A DNA stretch of 56,491 nucleotides. Source: Myxococcales bacterium UBA5297 (GTDB lineage: Bacteria > Myxococcota > Myxococcia > Myxococcales > UBA5297). The notes under the pieces were generated by a model. The model did no database searches. It was not told where the DNA came from and saw only the letters and a program-made list of their open reading frames with translations. Both the position numbers and the translations under genes were made by a program. Location: positions 1-56,491 of the forward strand of contig DHSB01000120.1 of the NCBI GenBank assembly GCA_002408385.1, read 5' to 3'. Shown piece after piece: positions 18,404-27,886 of this stretch. Within the stretch, counting starts at the first letter, position 1; each line of letters begins with the position of its first letter.

Positions 18404-20362
18404 TCAGCGCCGGGCGGTCACCAAGGCGGGAAGCACACCGCGCCCGCGGCCCCAGAGGTCCAAGAGCAGCGCCTTGCGGAAGTCGGCGAGGTCCTGCTGC
18501 GGCAGCTCGAGGGCGCGGCCGTGCGCGACCGGGTCGCGAAGCTGCTCCTTCATGCGCTCGACGAAGCTGGCGATCGCGTCGAGCCAGCCGTCGTCGAGCG
18601 CGAAACCGTCGTTCAAGAAGGCCTTCAACAGGGCGAGGTGCGGCTCGTGGCGGCGCGAGAGCGCGCGGGCAACTTCGCCGAGCGAAGGAGCGCGGGCGCG
18701 CCGTGCGGGATCGAACGCCTCGACGAAGCGGTCGAAGTATTCGACGTGCCCGGCGCGCAGCTCGCGGGCCGAGGCCCTGAGAAGCGCCTGGCGGGTCTCG
18801 GCGGTCAGCGACTGGTCGAAAGGGCGCACCAGAAGCAGGTAGAGCCCGCGCTCGAGAGCGCCCGAGAAGAGCACGGCGATCGCCGCCGGGTGAAGCTCGG
18901 TGTAGAGGGCCTTCTGGTAGGTGAGCTCGGCGACCCGGACAGCCTCGAGCAGCGACGGCGGGCAGCGTCCGAGCGCCTCGCCGAAGGCCTCGCGCAGCGT
19001 CTCCTCCGCGCGATCGGCAGCCTCGGCCTCGCGAGCCTCGAGCTCCTCGCGCAGGGCCTGTTGGCGGTCCCCGTCGGCCTGCTCGCGCGCGCGCTCGGCC
19101 TCTGCGCGGGCCTTGTCGGCGGCCTTTTCGGTCTGAGAAAGCCGGGCGCGCAGCATCTCGATCTCGCGCTCCTTGTCGGCGAAGGCGCGCCGCATCTGCT
19201 CGGCCTCGGCGCGAGCGGCGGCGACCTTGACCTCGGCATCGGCGGCGAGCACTTCGCGCCAAGCCGTGCGCTCCTTGGCGAGTGCCTCGCCGCGGACGGC
19301 CTCTTCGGAGCCGGGGTCGAGCTCGAGCGCGCGCCGGAAGTGTTCGGCCGCCTTCTCGTGCTCGCCCGCGTCGCTGCGCAGCCGCCCCAGGTCGACATGC
19401 ACCATCGCGCCGACCGGTCCGCCCAGCGTGCCGGCGAGCGGCTCGAGCAGCTCCAGCGCGTCGGCCGCACGACCGAGCATGCGCAGGGCGCGCCCCCGGG
19501 CGGCCAGCACGAGCGGCGCGAGCGGCTCGGGCGGGTCCGCAATCCGCTCGAGAGCGGCGAGCGCCTGCTCGGACCTTCCGAGAGTCAGCTCGACGCGGGC
19601 GGTGGCGAGCAGCGCGAAGGGACCCTGGGGGTCGGGCACCCGGGCGAGCGCGAGGCGGGCGAGCCCCTCCTCGCCGTGCGTCGCCGCGGCCAGCGCCAGG
19701 AAGGGCGAGATCTCGGGTTCGAGCGCCCCGAGGGAGTCGAGCCTTCTCCAGAGCTCCAGGGCGCGCCGGGTCTCCCCGCGCCAGAACAGGACGAGGCCGA
19801 GCAGGCTCTCGGCCTGCTCGCGCCCGCTGCCCTCGACACTCTGCGCAGCGCGCTCGAGCGACTCTTGGGCCGCGCCGAGAGCGCCGCAGTCGAGGCAGAC
19901 CAGCCCGTGTACGAGCGCGGGGACACCGCGTCCCTTGCGGCCAAAGGCCGCGCGCGAAGCGCCGAGCGCGTCGGTGCGCCTGCCGAGCAGGAAGAGGGCG
20001 TGGGCATAGCGGGCGAGGACCTCGGGCTCCTCGCGCGCGTGCGGCGACAGGCGCGCGAAGAGCGAGGCAGCGCCCTCCCAGTCATTGCGCTCGTAAAGCA
20101 GCAGGGCGGCCCGAAGGCCGAGCTCGTGGTCACCGGGCCGGTCGCGGGCCGCCGCGAGGGTCGCCTCCTGCGCCTCTTGCTCGCGCCCGAGCTTCTCGAG
20201 CGCAAAGACGAGCATCCGGCAGCCGTCGGAGGTTCGCAGGCGGGGGGCGAGCTCGCGAAGCAGGGGGACGGCCTCGTCGAACCTGCCCCCCTCGAGCATC
20301 GCGGCCGCCCGGGCCAGCTCCGACTTGAGCTTGAAGTTGCTGTTGCGCTCGCCTTTGGACAC
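18404..20362 (-). CDS. TPR protein with coiled coil and HEPN-like C-terminus
   Basis: Predicted 652-residue cytoplasmic protein. Residues 1 to about 350 are tetratricopeptide-like helices (LLRELAPRLRTSDG, AAEHFRRALELDPGSEEA). Residues about 365-460 form an Ala/Glu/Arg-rich coiled coil. The last 180 residues are a helical domain with GALERGLYLLL and, at 609-614, RDPVAH. The Rx4H motif with a polar residue after Arg is the active-site signature of HEPN domains. The GTG at 20362 is the likeliest start, but the Shine-Dalgarno is only a G-run and an internal ATG about 20 codons later is possible. It lies downstream of the GH57 gene, after a terminator-like hairpin. Function unknown. Confidence 0.8.
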   Translation of the reverse strand: MSKGERNSNFKLKSELARAAAMLEGGRFDEAVPLLRELAPRLRTSDGCRMLVFALEKLGREQEAQEATLAAARDRPGDHELGLRAALLLYERNDWEGAASLFARLSPHAREEPEVLARYAHALFLLGRRTDALGASRAAFGRKGRGVPALVHGLVCLDCGALGAAQESLERAAQSVEGSGREQAESLLGLVLFWRGETRRALELWRRLDSLGALEPEISPFLALAAATHGEEGLARLALARVPDPQGPFALLATARVELTLGRSEQALAALERIADPPEPLAPLVLAARGRALRMLGRAADALELLEPLAGTLGGPVGAMVHVDLGRLRSDAGEHEKAAEHFRRALELDPGSEEAVRGEALAKERTAWREVLAADAEVKVAAARAEAEQMRRAFADKEREIEMLRARLSQTEKAADKARAEAERAREQADGDRQQALREELEAREAEAADRAEETLREAFGEALGRCPPSLLEAVRVAELTYQKALYTELHPAAIAVLFSGALERGLYLLLVRPFDQSLTAETRQALLRASARELRAGHVEYFDRFVEAFDPARRARAPSLGEVARALSRRHEPHLALLKAFLNDGFALDDGWLDAIASFVERMKEQLRDPVAHGRALELPQQDLADFRKALLLDLWGRGRGVLPALVTARR

Positions 20363-20456
20363 GGGGCCCCCGGTGGAAGAGCTCGCTGGTTCGGACTGGA
20401 TTTGCCCCGGAACTGGTCGGGGATGCAAGTGGCAGGCGCGACCCGCAAAGAGCCCG

Positions 20457-20499
20457 CGGGAAAACGCGAAGCGGGCGCGCCCCGAGAGGCACGCCCGCT
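20457..20499 (-). terminator. Hairpin terminator after the GH57 gene
   Basis: AGCGGGCG (20470-20477) pairs perfectly with CGCCCGCT (20492-20499). Read on the minus strand the hairpin is followed by TTCGCGTTTTCCC. It lies about 30 bp past the GH57 stop codon. Confidence 0.6.
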
Positions 20500-20528
20500 C
20501 GCCAAACGTAAGCCTCGGGGGCGTTGAG

Positions 20529-22115
20529 CTAGGCCGGCCGGTATACCCGGTAGTCGAGCTCCGGGAAGATGTTGTCCCGGTTTTCGACGTAGCCGAGCCA
20601 GCGCTCATCGATGCTGTTGGAGCGGATCTGGTCGTGCAGCTTGTTGAAGCGCAGCACGTGCTCCTTGGTGCGGCGGACAGCGTACTCGACCATCGTGCCG
20701 GTCTTCATGATGAAGGCCCAGTCCGAGCTCTGCGCGAGCAACAGCTCGCGTGCCGCCTGGTTGAGGGCCCGCCGGCGCAGCGAGTCGTCGTCCGGGAAGT
20801 CCCGAGACAGCGCGATCATCCGCTCGGTCGCCTTGTGCAGGTGCCGGTAGATCCAGTCGTTCGAGCCGTCGAGCCAGACGTCGCTGTAGCCACCGGAGCC
20901 CCACGAGCACATCGGCGGTGTCGCCAGTTGGTTCTCGGGGTTCTCGCGCAGGTAGTCGGCGGGGCTGGCCAGGCGGTAGACCTTCTGGTCGTAGGCGCTC
21001 TTGCGGATGAAGTACTCGATGAAATCCGGTCCCTCGAACCACCAGTGCCCGAACAGCTCGGCGTCGTACGGGGCGATGACGATGGGTTTGCGCCCCGGCA
21101 TCACCGAGGCGAGGTACTCGAACTGGCGCTCGCGGTTGAACATGAAGTTGCCGGCGTGCTCGGCGGCTCGCTCCATCGCGACGCGGCGATCGTAGGGCTC
21201 CTTGTGTGGGGACTTGCCGGTGATCCGGTGGTACTTGATGCCCGTGTTCTTGCGGGCTCCGGTCGGCTGGACGTACGGCTTGACGTAGTCGAAATCGAGG
21301 TCGTAGCCGATGTCCCGGTAAAACTCGCGGTACGAGTAGTCGCCCGGGTAACCGTGCTCGGCGCTCCAGACCTGCTGGCTCGACTCAGGATCGCGCCCGA
21401 AGGCCGCGGTACCGGTCGGCGTATACAGCGGCGCGTAGACCCCGTAGCGCGGCCGCGGCGTGGCGTCGAGGATGCCGTGGGAGTCGACGAAGAAGTAGCG
21501 GATGCCCTCGGCGGCCAGGTAGCGCTCGAGCCCGGGGAAATAGCCGCACTCCGGGAGCCAGATGCCCAGCGGGTCGCGCCCGAAGCTCTGACGGTAATGG
21601 GCCGCGGCGACGGTGATCTGCGCGCGCACCGCTTCGGGGTAGGACTGCATCAACGGCAGGAAGCCGTGCGTCGCCCCGCAGGTGAGGATGTCGAGAACCC
21701 CGTGGTCCTGCAGCCGGCGGAAGGCGCCGACCAGATCGCGCCGGTAGCGGTCATGGAAGGCCTGGCGCGCGTGGTAGAAGCGGTCGCGATAGAAGTGTGC
21801 CAGCGAGTTGAAGGAGGCGTCCTTCGCGGTGCGGTGGACCTCCTTGTCGGCCAGCTCGCACAGCTTGTCGAGCCTGCGCGCGTAGCGATGCACGAGCAGC
21901 TCGTCGCGGAGCATCGCGACCAGCGGCGGGGTGAGGCTCATCGTCATGCGAAACGGCACGTTGTCGTTCGCCAGACGATCAAAAGCGTCGAGCAGCGGCA
22001 GATAGGTCTCGGTGATGGCTTCGTAGAGCCAGTCCTCCTCGAGGAACTCCTCGTGTTCCGGATGGCGTACGAACGGAAGGTGCGCGTGCAGGACGAACGA
22101 CAGATAGCCTTGCAT
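20529..22115 (-). CDS. GH57 1,4-alpha-glucan branching enzyme
   Basis: Predicted 528-residue cytoplasmic GH57 enzyme that makes alpha-1,6 branches in glycogen-like glucans. The start MQGYLSFVLHAHLPFVRHPE is GH57 region 1. WLPECGY contains the catalytic nucleophile Glu (E189), and APYDAELFGHWW contains the acid/base Asp (D351). The C-terminal helical part (MCSWGSGGYSDVWLDGSNDW, LLLAQSSDWAFIMKTGTMVEYA) is the DUF1957 region that defines the branching-enzyme subgroup. Length matches the Thermus-type enzymes. GGGGG precedes the ATG at 22115. The DUF4912 gene ends 66 bp upstream on the same strand, a pairing I have seen associated with GH57 enzymes. Confidence 0.93.
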   Translation of the reverse strand: MQGYLSFVLHAHLPFVRHPEHEEFLEEDWLYEAITETYLPLLDAFDRLANDNVPFRMTMSLTPPLVAMLRDELLVHRYARRLDKLCELADKEVHRTAKDASFNSLAHFYRDRFYHARQAFHDRYRRDLVGAFRRLQDHGVLDILTCGATHGFLPLMQSYPEAVRAQITVAAAHYRQSFGRDPLGIWLPECGYFPGLERYLAAEGIRYFFVDSHGILDATPRPRYGVYAPLYTPTGTAAFGRDPESSQQVWSAEHGYPGDYSYREFYRDIGYDLDFDYVKPYVQPTGARKNTGIKYHRITGKSPHKEPYDRRVAMERAAEHAGNFMFNRERQFEYLASVMPGRKPIVIAPYDAELFGHWWFEGPDFIEYFIRKSAYDQKVYRLASPADYLRENPENQLATPPMCSWGSGGYSDVWLDGSNDWIYRHLHKATERMIALSRDFPDDDSLRRRALNQAARELLLAQSSDWAFIMKTGTMVEYAVRRTKEHVLRFNKLHDQIRSNSIDERWLGYVENRDNIFPELDYRVYRPA

Positions 22116-22181
22116 CTGTTGAAACCCCCAACAGCCGGTGGGTGATTGCTTGCGGGTTTTGGAGTCGCGGGACGGCAGTAG

Positions 22182-23246
22182 CTAGCCGTTCTGGTCGCTG
22201 CTGCCGCCGCGCTTGGACATCCCGCCGCTCCAGGGCATCGAGCCGCTCCAGGGCCAGGGGCCGCTCGAGCGAACGCCCACGAAGCGTCGAGGAGCCTGTT
22301 CGCCCGTCGGACCGGGAGGCGGCGGCGGAGCGGCCGTCACGCCGCCGACGGCACGCTGCTCCGAGGCGCCAAGTGCCCGGGTCTCGCCGCCGGAGGCCTG
22401 GTAGAGCTTGTGACGCGCCTCCTCGGGGAAGGGGGGCGCGACGCGCTCGCCGCGGCGTGCGGCTTCGACCATGCGCGAGGTGGGCATGTCGAACGGGATG
22501 CACACGAAGCGATCATCGATGATCGACGAGGGGCCGTCGGGCGGCAGGCGCGCGGTGTTCGAGGCCGAGCCAATGCGGCGCACCTGGCCGTCGACCGCGA
22601 GGCTGACCAGCTCGACCCGGTAGGAGCGGTTGGGCTGCAGGCCGTGGAAATACCAGCTTCGCGAGTCGAGCGAGAAGTCGACCTCGCGCACGAGCTCGTT
22701 GTCCGCGTAGACCCGGATCTTGGTGTGGACGCCAGGCATCCACTCGAAGGCCCGCTGGACCGTCTCTCTGGAGAAGTCCCAGTAGAGGTAGAGCGAGTAC
22801 GGGTCCTTCGGCAGCAGCATCACCGAGTCCTCGCCGTAGCTGTCGGGAAGCTCGCCGAGCTGCTCGTCGAACTCGGGTGCGGCCGCGGGGGCCGGGGCGG
22901 GCTTCTCCTCCACGAGCGGGATTTCGGCCTGCCTCGCCGCGAGCTCGCCGGCCACCCGGGCGACGAGGTGCGCCTCGGGCGTGGGCTCCGAGGCCGCAGC
23001 GGCGTGCTGCGCTTCGGGGGCGGGCTGCTCGGGTTGAGCTTCGGGTGCGACGGGTCGCTGCGCGACGGGCTCCTTCTCCATCGGTTGCTCCTTGGGCTCA
23101 AGCGCCTCCTGCACGGAGCGGGGAAGCACCTTAGAAAGGGCTGCGACGAGCTCGCTCTTGGTTTTGAGCTTCGAGTAACCCGGGCCGATGTGCTTGCGCG
23201 CCAGATCGCGCAAGGCTCGAACCGTCATGACCTTGAGATCCGCCAT
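22182..23246 (-). CDS. DUF4912 protein with Rho/SAP-like N-terminus
   Basis: Predicted 354-residue protein. MADLKVMTVRALRDLARKH and the following GYSKLKTKSELVAAL form a small SAP/Rho_N-type helical module. A Pro/Ala/Glu-rich linker covers about residues 50-125. Residues about 130-260 are the DUF4912 domain (DSVMLLPKDPYSLYLYWDF, WYFHGLQPNRSYRVELVSL), a beta-sandwich predicted to bind carbohydrate. The C-terminus is Pro/Gly-rich. The start at 23246 excludes an arginine-rich upstream extension without motif. It is probably co-transcribed with the GH57 gene and may help it hold glucan, which is inference from synteny. Confidence 0.85.
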   Translation of the reverse strand: MADLKVMTVRALRDLARKHIGPGYSKLKTKSELVAALSKVLPRSVQEALEPKEQPMEKEPVAQRPVAPEAQPEQPAPEAQHAAAASEPTPEAHLVARVAGELAARQAEIPLVEEKPAPAPAAAPEFDEQLGELPDSYGEDSVMLLPKDPYSLYLYWDFSRETVQRAFEWMPGVHTKIRVYADNELVREVDFSLDSRSWYFHGLQPNRSYRVELVSLAVDGQVRRIGSASNTARLPPDGPSSIIDDRFVCIPFDMPTSRMVEAARRGERVAPPFPEEARHKLYQASGGETRALGASEQRAVGGVTAAPPPPPGPTGEQAPRRFVGVRSSGPWPWSGSMPWSGGMSKRGGSSDQNG

Positions 23247-23715
23247 ACTTGCCCCCAAGCCGGTGGTCGCGCTTCGCTCCGGGTCCACGTAGGCCGCCCA
23301 TGCTTCGGCGACGAGCCTCCTGGACAGAGCGGCGCTCTCGCGCGCCCACCGGATTGTCCTCCGCAGAAGAATGGGAAACCTCCCCACCAGAGCCCCGCGC
23401 TCATTCGCAGGGGCCTTCTAGTGCAATCGGCTTCTCGCGGTCAAGGCCGCATTCGCAGATTCGCGGATTGACTGGACTGTTGCGCACGCGCGGTCCGAGC
23501 TCCCGACTGCACACCCGCTCTGAAAGAGCGTTCTACCGGTTAATACTGGACAATTCCCTGTCTGCCGACCGTGCGCTGGAATGCGCGGAGAAGATCCGCT
23601 AGACAGCTTGCTGCGTCACCTGCAATCGACGAGGGGCCGTCGAGGTTGTCGACCACTTGACCGATGGGCGGTTTCGGGGAGGTTCGACTACGGTCGTCTC
23701 ATAGGGAAAGACAGC
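23247..23715. other. Divergent intergenic region
   Basis: It separates the minus-strand DUF4912-GH57 genes from the plus-strand GT4 gene and must hold both promoters. No gene is supported. A hairpin CGCTCT-GAA-AGAGCG lies at 23516-23530, directly followed by TAATAC at 23541, a possible -10 for the GT4 gene with no convincing -35. Confidence 0.4.
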
Positions 23716-26700
23716 GTGAGTGGTGACCCCCTCAAGGTTCTCTATTGCAGCTTCGATGTCGTTCCCGAGCCGACCGGGACCAGTGCCCGTGCGACTGAGC
23801 TGCTCCGGTCGCTGACGGCGTTCAACGTCGATGCGCTGACGGCCAAGAGCCCGGATCACCCGCATATCGAGCGTTTCCATGGCGCGCGCCTGATGCGCGT
23901 TCCGGTCGGTTCAGGAGACCTGCTGGTGCGGGCCCAGGCCTTTGAACGGGCGGTGCGGCGCCAGCTCGAGAGCGACGAGTATCACCTCGTCCATTTCACC
24001 GATCCCTATGGCGGATACGCGGTCTGCGAGCTCAAGGAGGAGCACAGCTTCAAGCTCGTCTACGAGGTCGTGGGCTTCCCGTCGATCGAGGTGAAGTACA
24101 CGCACCCGCACCTCGAGAGCGATCGACGCTTCATGGCCAAGCTGCGGCGTCAGGAGCTGTTCTGCCTGATGAACGCGGATGCGGTGCTGGTGGGCTGCGA
24201 AGTGACCGCGAAGCTGGTCCAGGGACTGGGCGTCGCGCGCGAACGGATTTCGGTATTTCCGACCCCGGTCGATCTGGAGCAGTACGCCGGGGCAGGCATC
24301 CCACGGCCCGACCGGGTGCCGATGCGGGTGATCTTCGCGGGCAGCCAGATCTCCTGGCAGGGCCTGGCGACGCTGCTGTCGGCGGTCTCCATCGCGAGCA
24401 GGTCCTGCGAGCTGAGGCTCGCCATCATGGGACCGCAGCACCCGAGCTGGCGGCTGCAGCTCGAGGAAATGATCAAATACCGCAAGCTGTCAGAGATTGT
24501 GGATTTGACCGAGCCGGTGGCGCCAGAGGACATGGTCAAGGCGCTGGCGACCGCCGACGTCGGTGTCGCGCCCTTCGAGCGCAGCGAGCGCACGACCATG
24601 CAGGGCGCCCCCGTCTCCAAGATTGCCCACTATCTTGCGGCCGGCCGTCCGGTGGTCGCTTCCGATTTGCCGATGGTCCGTGAGCTCCTCGACGAGTCCT
24701 GCGCGCTCTTCCACGCGCCCGGTGACGACGAGGGGCTCGCCCGGAGCCTGATTGCCCTGGCGCACGATCCTGCCCGGCGCAACGCACTCGGCGCGGCGGC
24801 TGCCAAACGCGCCCACTCTCGACTCTGCTCCAAAGCTGCCAGGGTCAACCTGCTCAAGCTGTACGCCGGGCTGCTCGGCGAGTTGGGCGAGCAGATCGTC
24901 ATTTCGGAGTCCGTGGCGCCCGAGGTCTCGTCCGATGCGCCCACCTCCATCGGCTCGTTCAAGCCCGACGACGCGACCGTGACGCACTTCGAGATGAGCT
25001 CCGGCGACGGGATGACCGATCCCTTCGGGCGGCCGGAGGGCCCCAAGGCCGCGACCACCGAGGCCCTCACGGCTCCGCAGGTGGCTCTGCCCGCGCCCAA
25101 TCTTTTCGTCTCCGAGTCGTTTCTCCGAGGCGAAGACGGCTCGCCCGATGCTCCGGTCGGCAAGGAAGCCTCGGCGCCTGCCCCCGATTCCGCGCCTCCA
25201 GGTGGAGAGGCTGTCGCCGGGGCCGACCCGCTGGAGGCGGATCTGGCCGGCGTGGAAATCGAAACCTGGCCCTCGAAGCTGCCTGCCGCACCCCCGGCTG
25301 ATCCCTATGAAGCAGATCTCGCCGGGTTGGTGGCCGAGCCGTCGGACGCTCATGCCGCCGAGAAACCGATTGCGGCAGTCGTCGCGAGCGAGCACGCGGC
25401 CCCAGCGCAGCTACAGGCCTCGCCTTCCGACGAGCAGGCAGACGAGCCGCTCATCGAGGGCACGCTGCTTCCGGATTCGGACGACGACGAAGCGGCCGCG
25501 GGCCCCGCGGTGGATGAGCCGGTCCTGCTGGCGACAGCGCTCCCTGTCGAAGGCGCAGCAGAGCTTCCCCTCACTCCGGGCGCTGACGAGCAGGTGCAGC
25601 ACCAGGCGGCGGCCCAGCCTTTCCGACAGAAGCCGCCTGCGGACCGGGCGCTCGGGGCCTTGCCCGAGACGGATGCCTCATCGAAGAGCGCGCAGTCCCC
25701 AGCTCCCACGGTCGACCCAGGCGTCCGAGGCGACGGACAGCTCGGGCTTTCGGACGCGAAAGAGCACTTCTTTGGAGAGGAAGAGGCGCCGCGGGCGCCT
25801 GAGTCGCCCGGCGCGACCGCGCCGTCCGAACCCGAGCCGGATGCCGGTGGTCTTGTCGACCCGTGGGACGTGGAGCAGGGAAGCCCCGGAGGCAACGCCG
25901 GACGGAGCGCACAGCAGGCTGCTGTTCCGGCCTGGCGTTCGGACTCGGTAGAGCCTCTCGAGACCTGGACGTGGGACGATGGGCCTGTCGAGCCGCTCGA
26001 AGTGCTGCAGGGCTCGGCCGGCGACAACGGTGGGCCCGCGGCGGCGGCGCCCGTCGCACCCTCGCTGACTCCTGGCGCGGGGGCCGGCGGCTCGGTGACC
26101 TACTCCGATGCGCACCTCGAGTCGCTGGGCGCGGGGCCGATAGCGCCGCCTGAAAACCCGCTTCAGGTACCGGGCGCCCAGGGCGCATTCGGCGCGCTCT
26201 CCGAGGCGAGCGAGTTGGAAGGCGCCGCCACTCGTGAGGAACCGTGGGACGTGGAGCGGACGCCTTCGGCCGAGGCAGGCGCTTGGAAAAGCCCGAAGTC
26301 GTCCGCTTCATTGTGGGCGACGCCCCCCCCCGTGCCTGAAGGCTCCGAGATTCAAATCGAAAAGTGGCCCGCTGCCGCCGGGCTGACGCAGGATTCTTCG
26401 GCCGGGCCAGCGACTCGGGCACCGGCACCCGCGCCCTCCGCTCCGCTCCCTTGGGACAAGGTTCTTGGCTCCGCGCCTGCGGTCGAATCGCCCGCGGGGA
26501 CCGATGCAGAGACGGCCCTACCCGAGGCTTCACCTGACGACGTCTCTGAGGTGGACGAGCCCGTCTCGCCGCCCGCACCTGCGCCGCTCTCCGCTCACGG
26601 AGGTGCCATGAGCGCGGGTGCAACGGCGCCCTCGGCGCACGGGGCGGCGCTCGGCACCGGCGGTCCGGCGCCAGTGTCTGCTCTCCCTTGGGACCGCCCG

Positions 26701-27681
26701 GGCTCGCCCCCGCATCGGCCGGTGGTTACCGGAGACGGTCAGCTCCCTCCCATCGTCCGGATGCCGGGAGCGGCTTCTCCGAGGGGCGCATTGCCTCCCG
26801 TTATTGGTGGAAAGCCCCCAGTCCTTGGCTCCAAGCCACCTGTTCTCGGTCCGGGAGGCGCCCATCCTCCCCATTCGCCGGCGGTCGACTGTCGGGTGCC
26901 GACGCCTCCCGGCGTCGCGGGCCACCCTGAGCATGGGACCGGAGGCGGTGGGGCTGGGGCAGGTCCCGTTCAGCGACCCGGCGCGCAGGATTCCGTGTTC
27001 GGTCGAACCGCATCGGTGATCACCCCCGGCGGCGCCGAGGTCGGCGATGCCTGGCGGCCTGCCGGAGCGCAGCCGCAGCCGACGTTGTCGCCGGTTGCGC
27101 TTCAAACCCCCAGGGGCTTCGAGGCGCCAGGACCGAGGTCCCACGCGCAGCCACCCCCGGCGACCTATCCGCTCGCAGCCGGAGCGCAGGCGCAGCCGCC
27201 GGTAACAGCGGTTTCCCCCGTGCTCGGAGCCTCGGGGCAGGCGCCGAGGGCCGCGCTTTCGCCGGTGCCCGGTGCCCAGGTGCCGCCGAATGGCGCGGGC
27301 TGCCAGCCCGCTTTCGTTGCCCATCCGCCTGGGCCTGGAAAGGCCCCACCGCCTGCTGGCGCGGGCCTTGCGCTGCCGTCCCATCCGCCGATTCCAGAGG
27401 TGCCAAGCGTGGCCGCGCCCCAGGAAGTGCACTCCGGCCCTCCCCGTGGCGCCGCGCCGGTGTTGCCGCAGGCGGGCCCTCAGGCGCCCAGTCCTCTGTC
27501 CTCCTTCGCGAGCGTCGACTCCGCAACGGCGCCGACCAGCCCGGTTTCCGTGGCGAGCGGCGTGCCGCCTTCGGACGAATGGCTTGGACACATCGTGTTC
27601 GGCTATGCGCCGTTCCGGGTTTCGCTGGCGCGCCGGGCGCTGACGGGCGAGTTCCAGATCAAGCCCTTGCAGCGCGCTTGA
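23716..27681 (+). CDS. GT4-type glycosyltransferase with a very long low-complexity C-terminal tail
   Basis: Predicted 1321 residues. Residues 1 to about 390 are a complete GT-B glycosyltransferase: LKVLYCSFDVVPEPTGTSAR at the start, VYEVVGFPSIEVKYTHPHL, VIFAGSQISWQGLATLL, and the sugar-nucleotide region KIAHYLAAGRPVVASDLPMVRELL. The remaining 900 residues are Pro/Ala/Gly/Glu-rich and appear disordered. They contain four PWD motifs (W717, W844, W913, W992) and related W-P sites, and end with a more ordered WLGHIVFGYAPFRVSLARRAL. The GTG at 23716 is chosen because motif coding begins there, with GGGAAAG upstream; an in-frame ATG 45 codons earlier looks non-coding. The neighbour downstream encodes an AglZ/FrzS-like protein. 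Confidence 0.85.
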   Translation: MSGDPLKVLYCSFDVVPEPTGTSARATELLRSLTAFNVDALTAKSPDHPHIERFHGARLMRVPVGSGDLLVRAQAFERAVRRQLESDEYHLVHFTDPYGGYAVCELKEEHSFKLVYEVVGFPSIEVKYTHPHLESDRRFMAKLRRQELFCLMNADAVLVGCEVTAKLVQGLGVARERISVFPTPVDLEQYAGAGIPRPDRVPMRVIFAGSQISWQGLATLLSAVSIASRSCELRLAIMGPQHPSWRLQLEEMIKYRKLSEIVDLTEPVAPEDMVKALATADVGVAPFERSERTTMQGAPVSKIAHYLAAGRPVVASDLPMVRELLDESCALFHAPGDDEGLARSLIALAHDPARRNALGAAAAKRAHSRLCSKAARVNLLKLYAGLLGELGEQIVISESVAPEVSSDAPTSIGSFKPDDATVTHFEMSSGDGMTDPFGRPEGPKAATTEALTAPQVALPAPNLFVSESFLRGEDGSPDAPVGKEASAPAPDSAPPGGEAVAGADPLEADLAGVEIETWPSKLPAAPPADPYEADLAGLVAEPSDAHAAEKPIAAVVASEHAAPAQLQASPSDEQADEPLIEGTLLPDSDDDEAAAGPAVDEPVLLATALPVEGAAELPLTPGADEQVQHQAAAQPFRQKPPADRALGALPETDASSKSAQSPAPTVDPGVRGDGQLGLSDAKEHFFGEEEAPRAPESPGATAPSEPEPDAGGLVDPWDVEQGSPGGNAGRSAQQAAVPAWRSDSVEPLETWTWDDGPVEPLEVLQGSAGDNGGPAAAAPVAPSLTPGAGAGGSVTYSDAHLESLGAGPIAPPENPLQVPGAQGAFGALSEASELEGAATREEPWDVERTPSAEAGAWKSPKSSASLWATPPPVPEGSEIQIEKWPAAAGLTQDSSAGPATRAPAPAPSAPLPWDKVLGSAPAVESPAGTDAETALPEASPDDVSEVDEPVSPPAPAPLSAHGGAMSAGATAPSAHGAALGTGGPAPVSALPWDRPGSPPHRPVVTGDGQLPPIVRMPGAASPRGALPPVIGGKPPVLGSKPPVLGPGGAHPPHSPAVDCRVPTPPGVAGHPEHGTGGGGAGAGPVQRPGAQDSVFGRTASVITPGGAEVGDAWRPAGAQPQPTLSPVALQTPRGFEAPGPRSHAQPPPATYPLAAGAQAQPPVTAVSPVLGASGQAPRAALSPVPGAQVPPNGAGCQPAFVAHPPGPGKAPPPAGAGLALPSHPPIPEVPSVAAPQEVHSGPPRGAAPVLPQAGPQAPSPLSSFASVDSATAPTSPVSVASGVPPSDEWLGHIVFGYAPFRVSLARRALTGEFQIKPLQRA

Positions 27682-27690
27682 GTGCGTGTC

Positions 27691-27713
27691 GTCGGCCGGA
27701 CCGACAAGCTTTT
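27691..27713 (+). terminator. Weak terminator after the GT4 gene
   Basis: GTCGG-CCGGA-CCGAC (27691-27705) is followed by AAGCTTTT, 9 bp after the stop codon. A five-pair stem only. Confidence 0.35.
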
Positions 27714-27886
27714 GGGGATGAGCACGAGCCCCCGGTCGGCGGCTGACGGCGACACTGCAATTCCCCGTCGATCTGAGCACTTGCGAAAACGCGCTCGCCT
27801 TCCCGTCGGTGGCGAGCCGCGTGCTAGGATACCGGGCTTCGCCTCGCTCTTCGTCGGGCGAAAGCCCCTTCTCGAGATCTCACGCC

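Noticed and set aside
23581..23715. N-terminal extension of the GT4 gene to an earlier ATG
   Set aside because: The 45 added residues are Arg-rich with no motif and precede the first strand of the GT fold, which starts right after GTG 23716.
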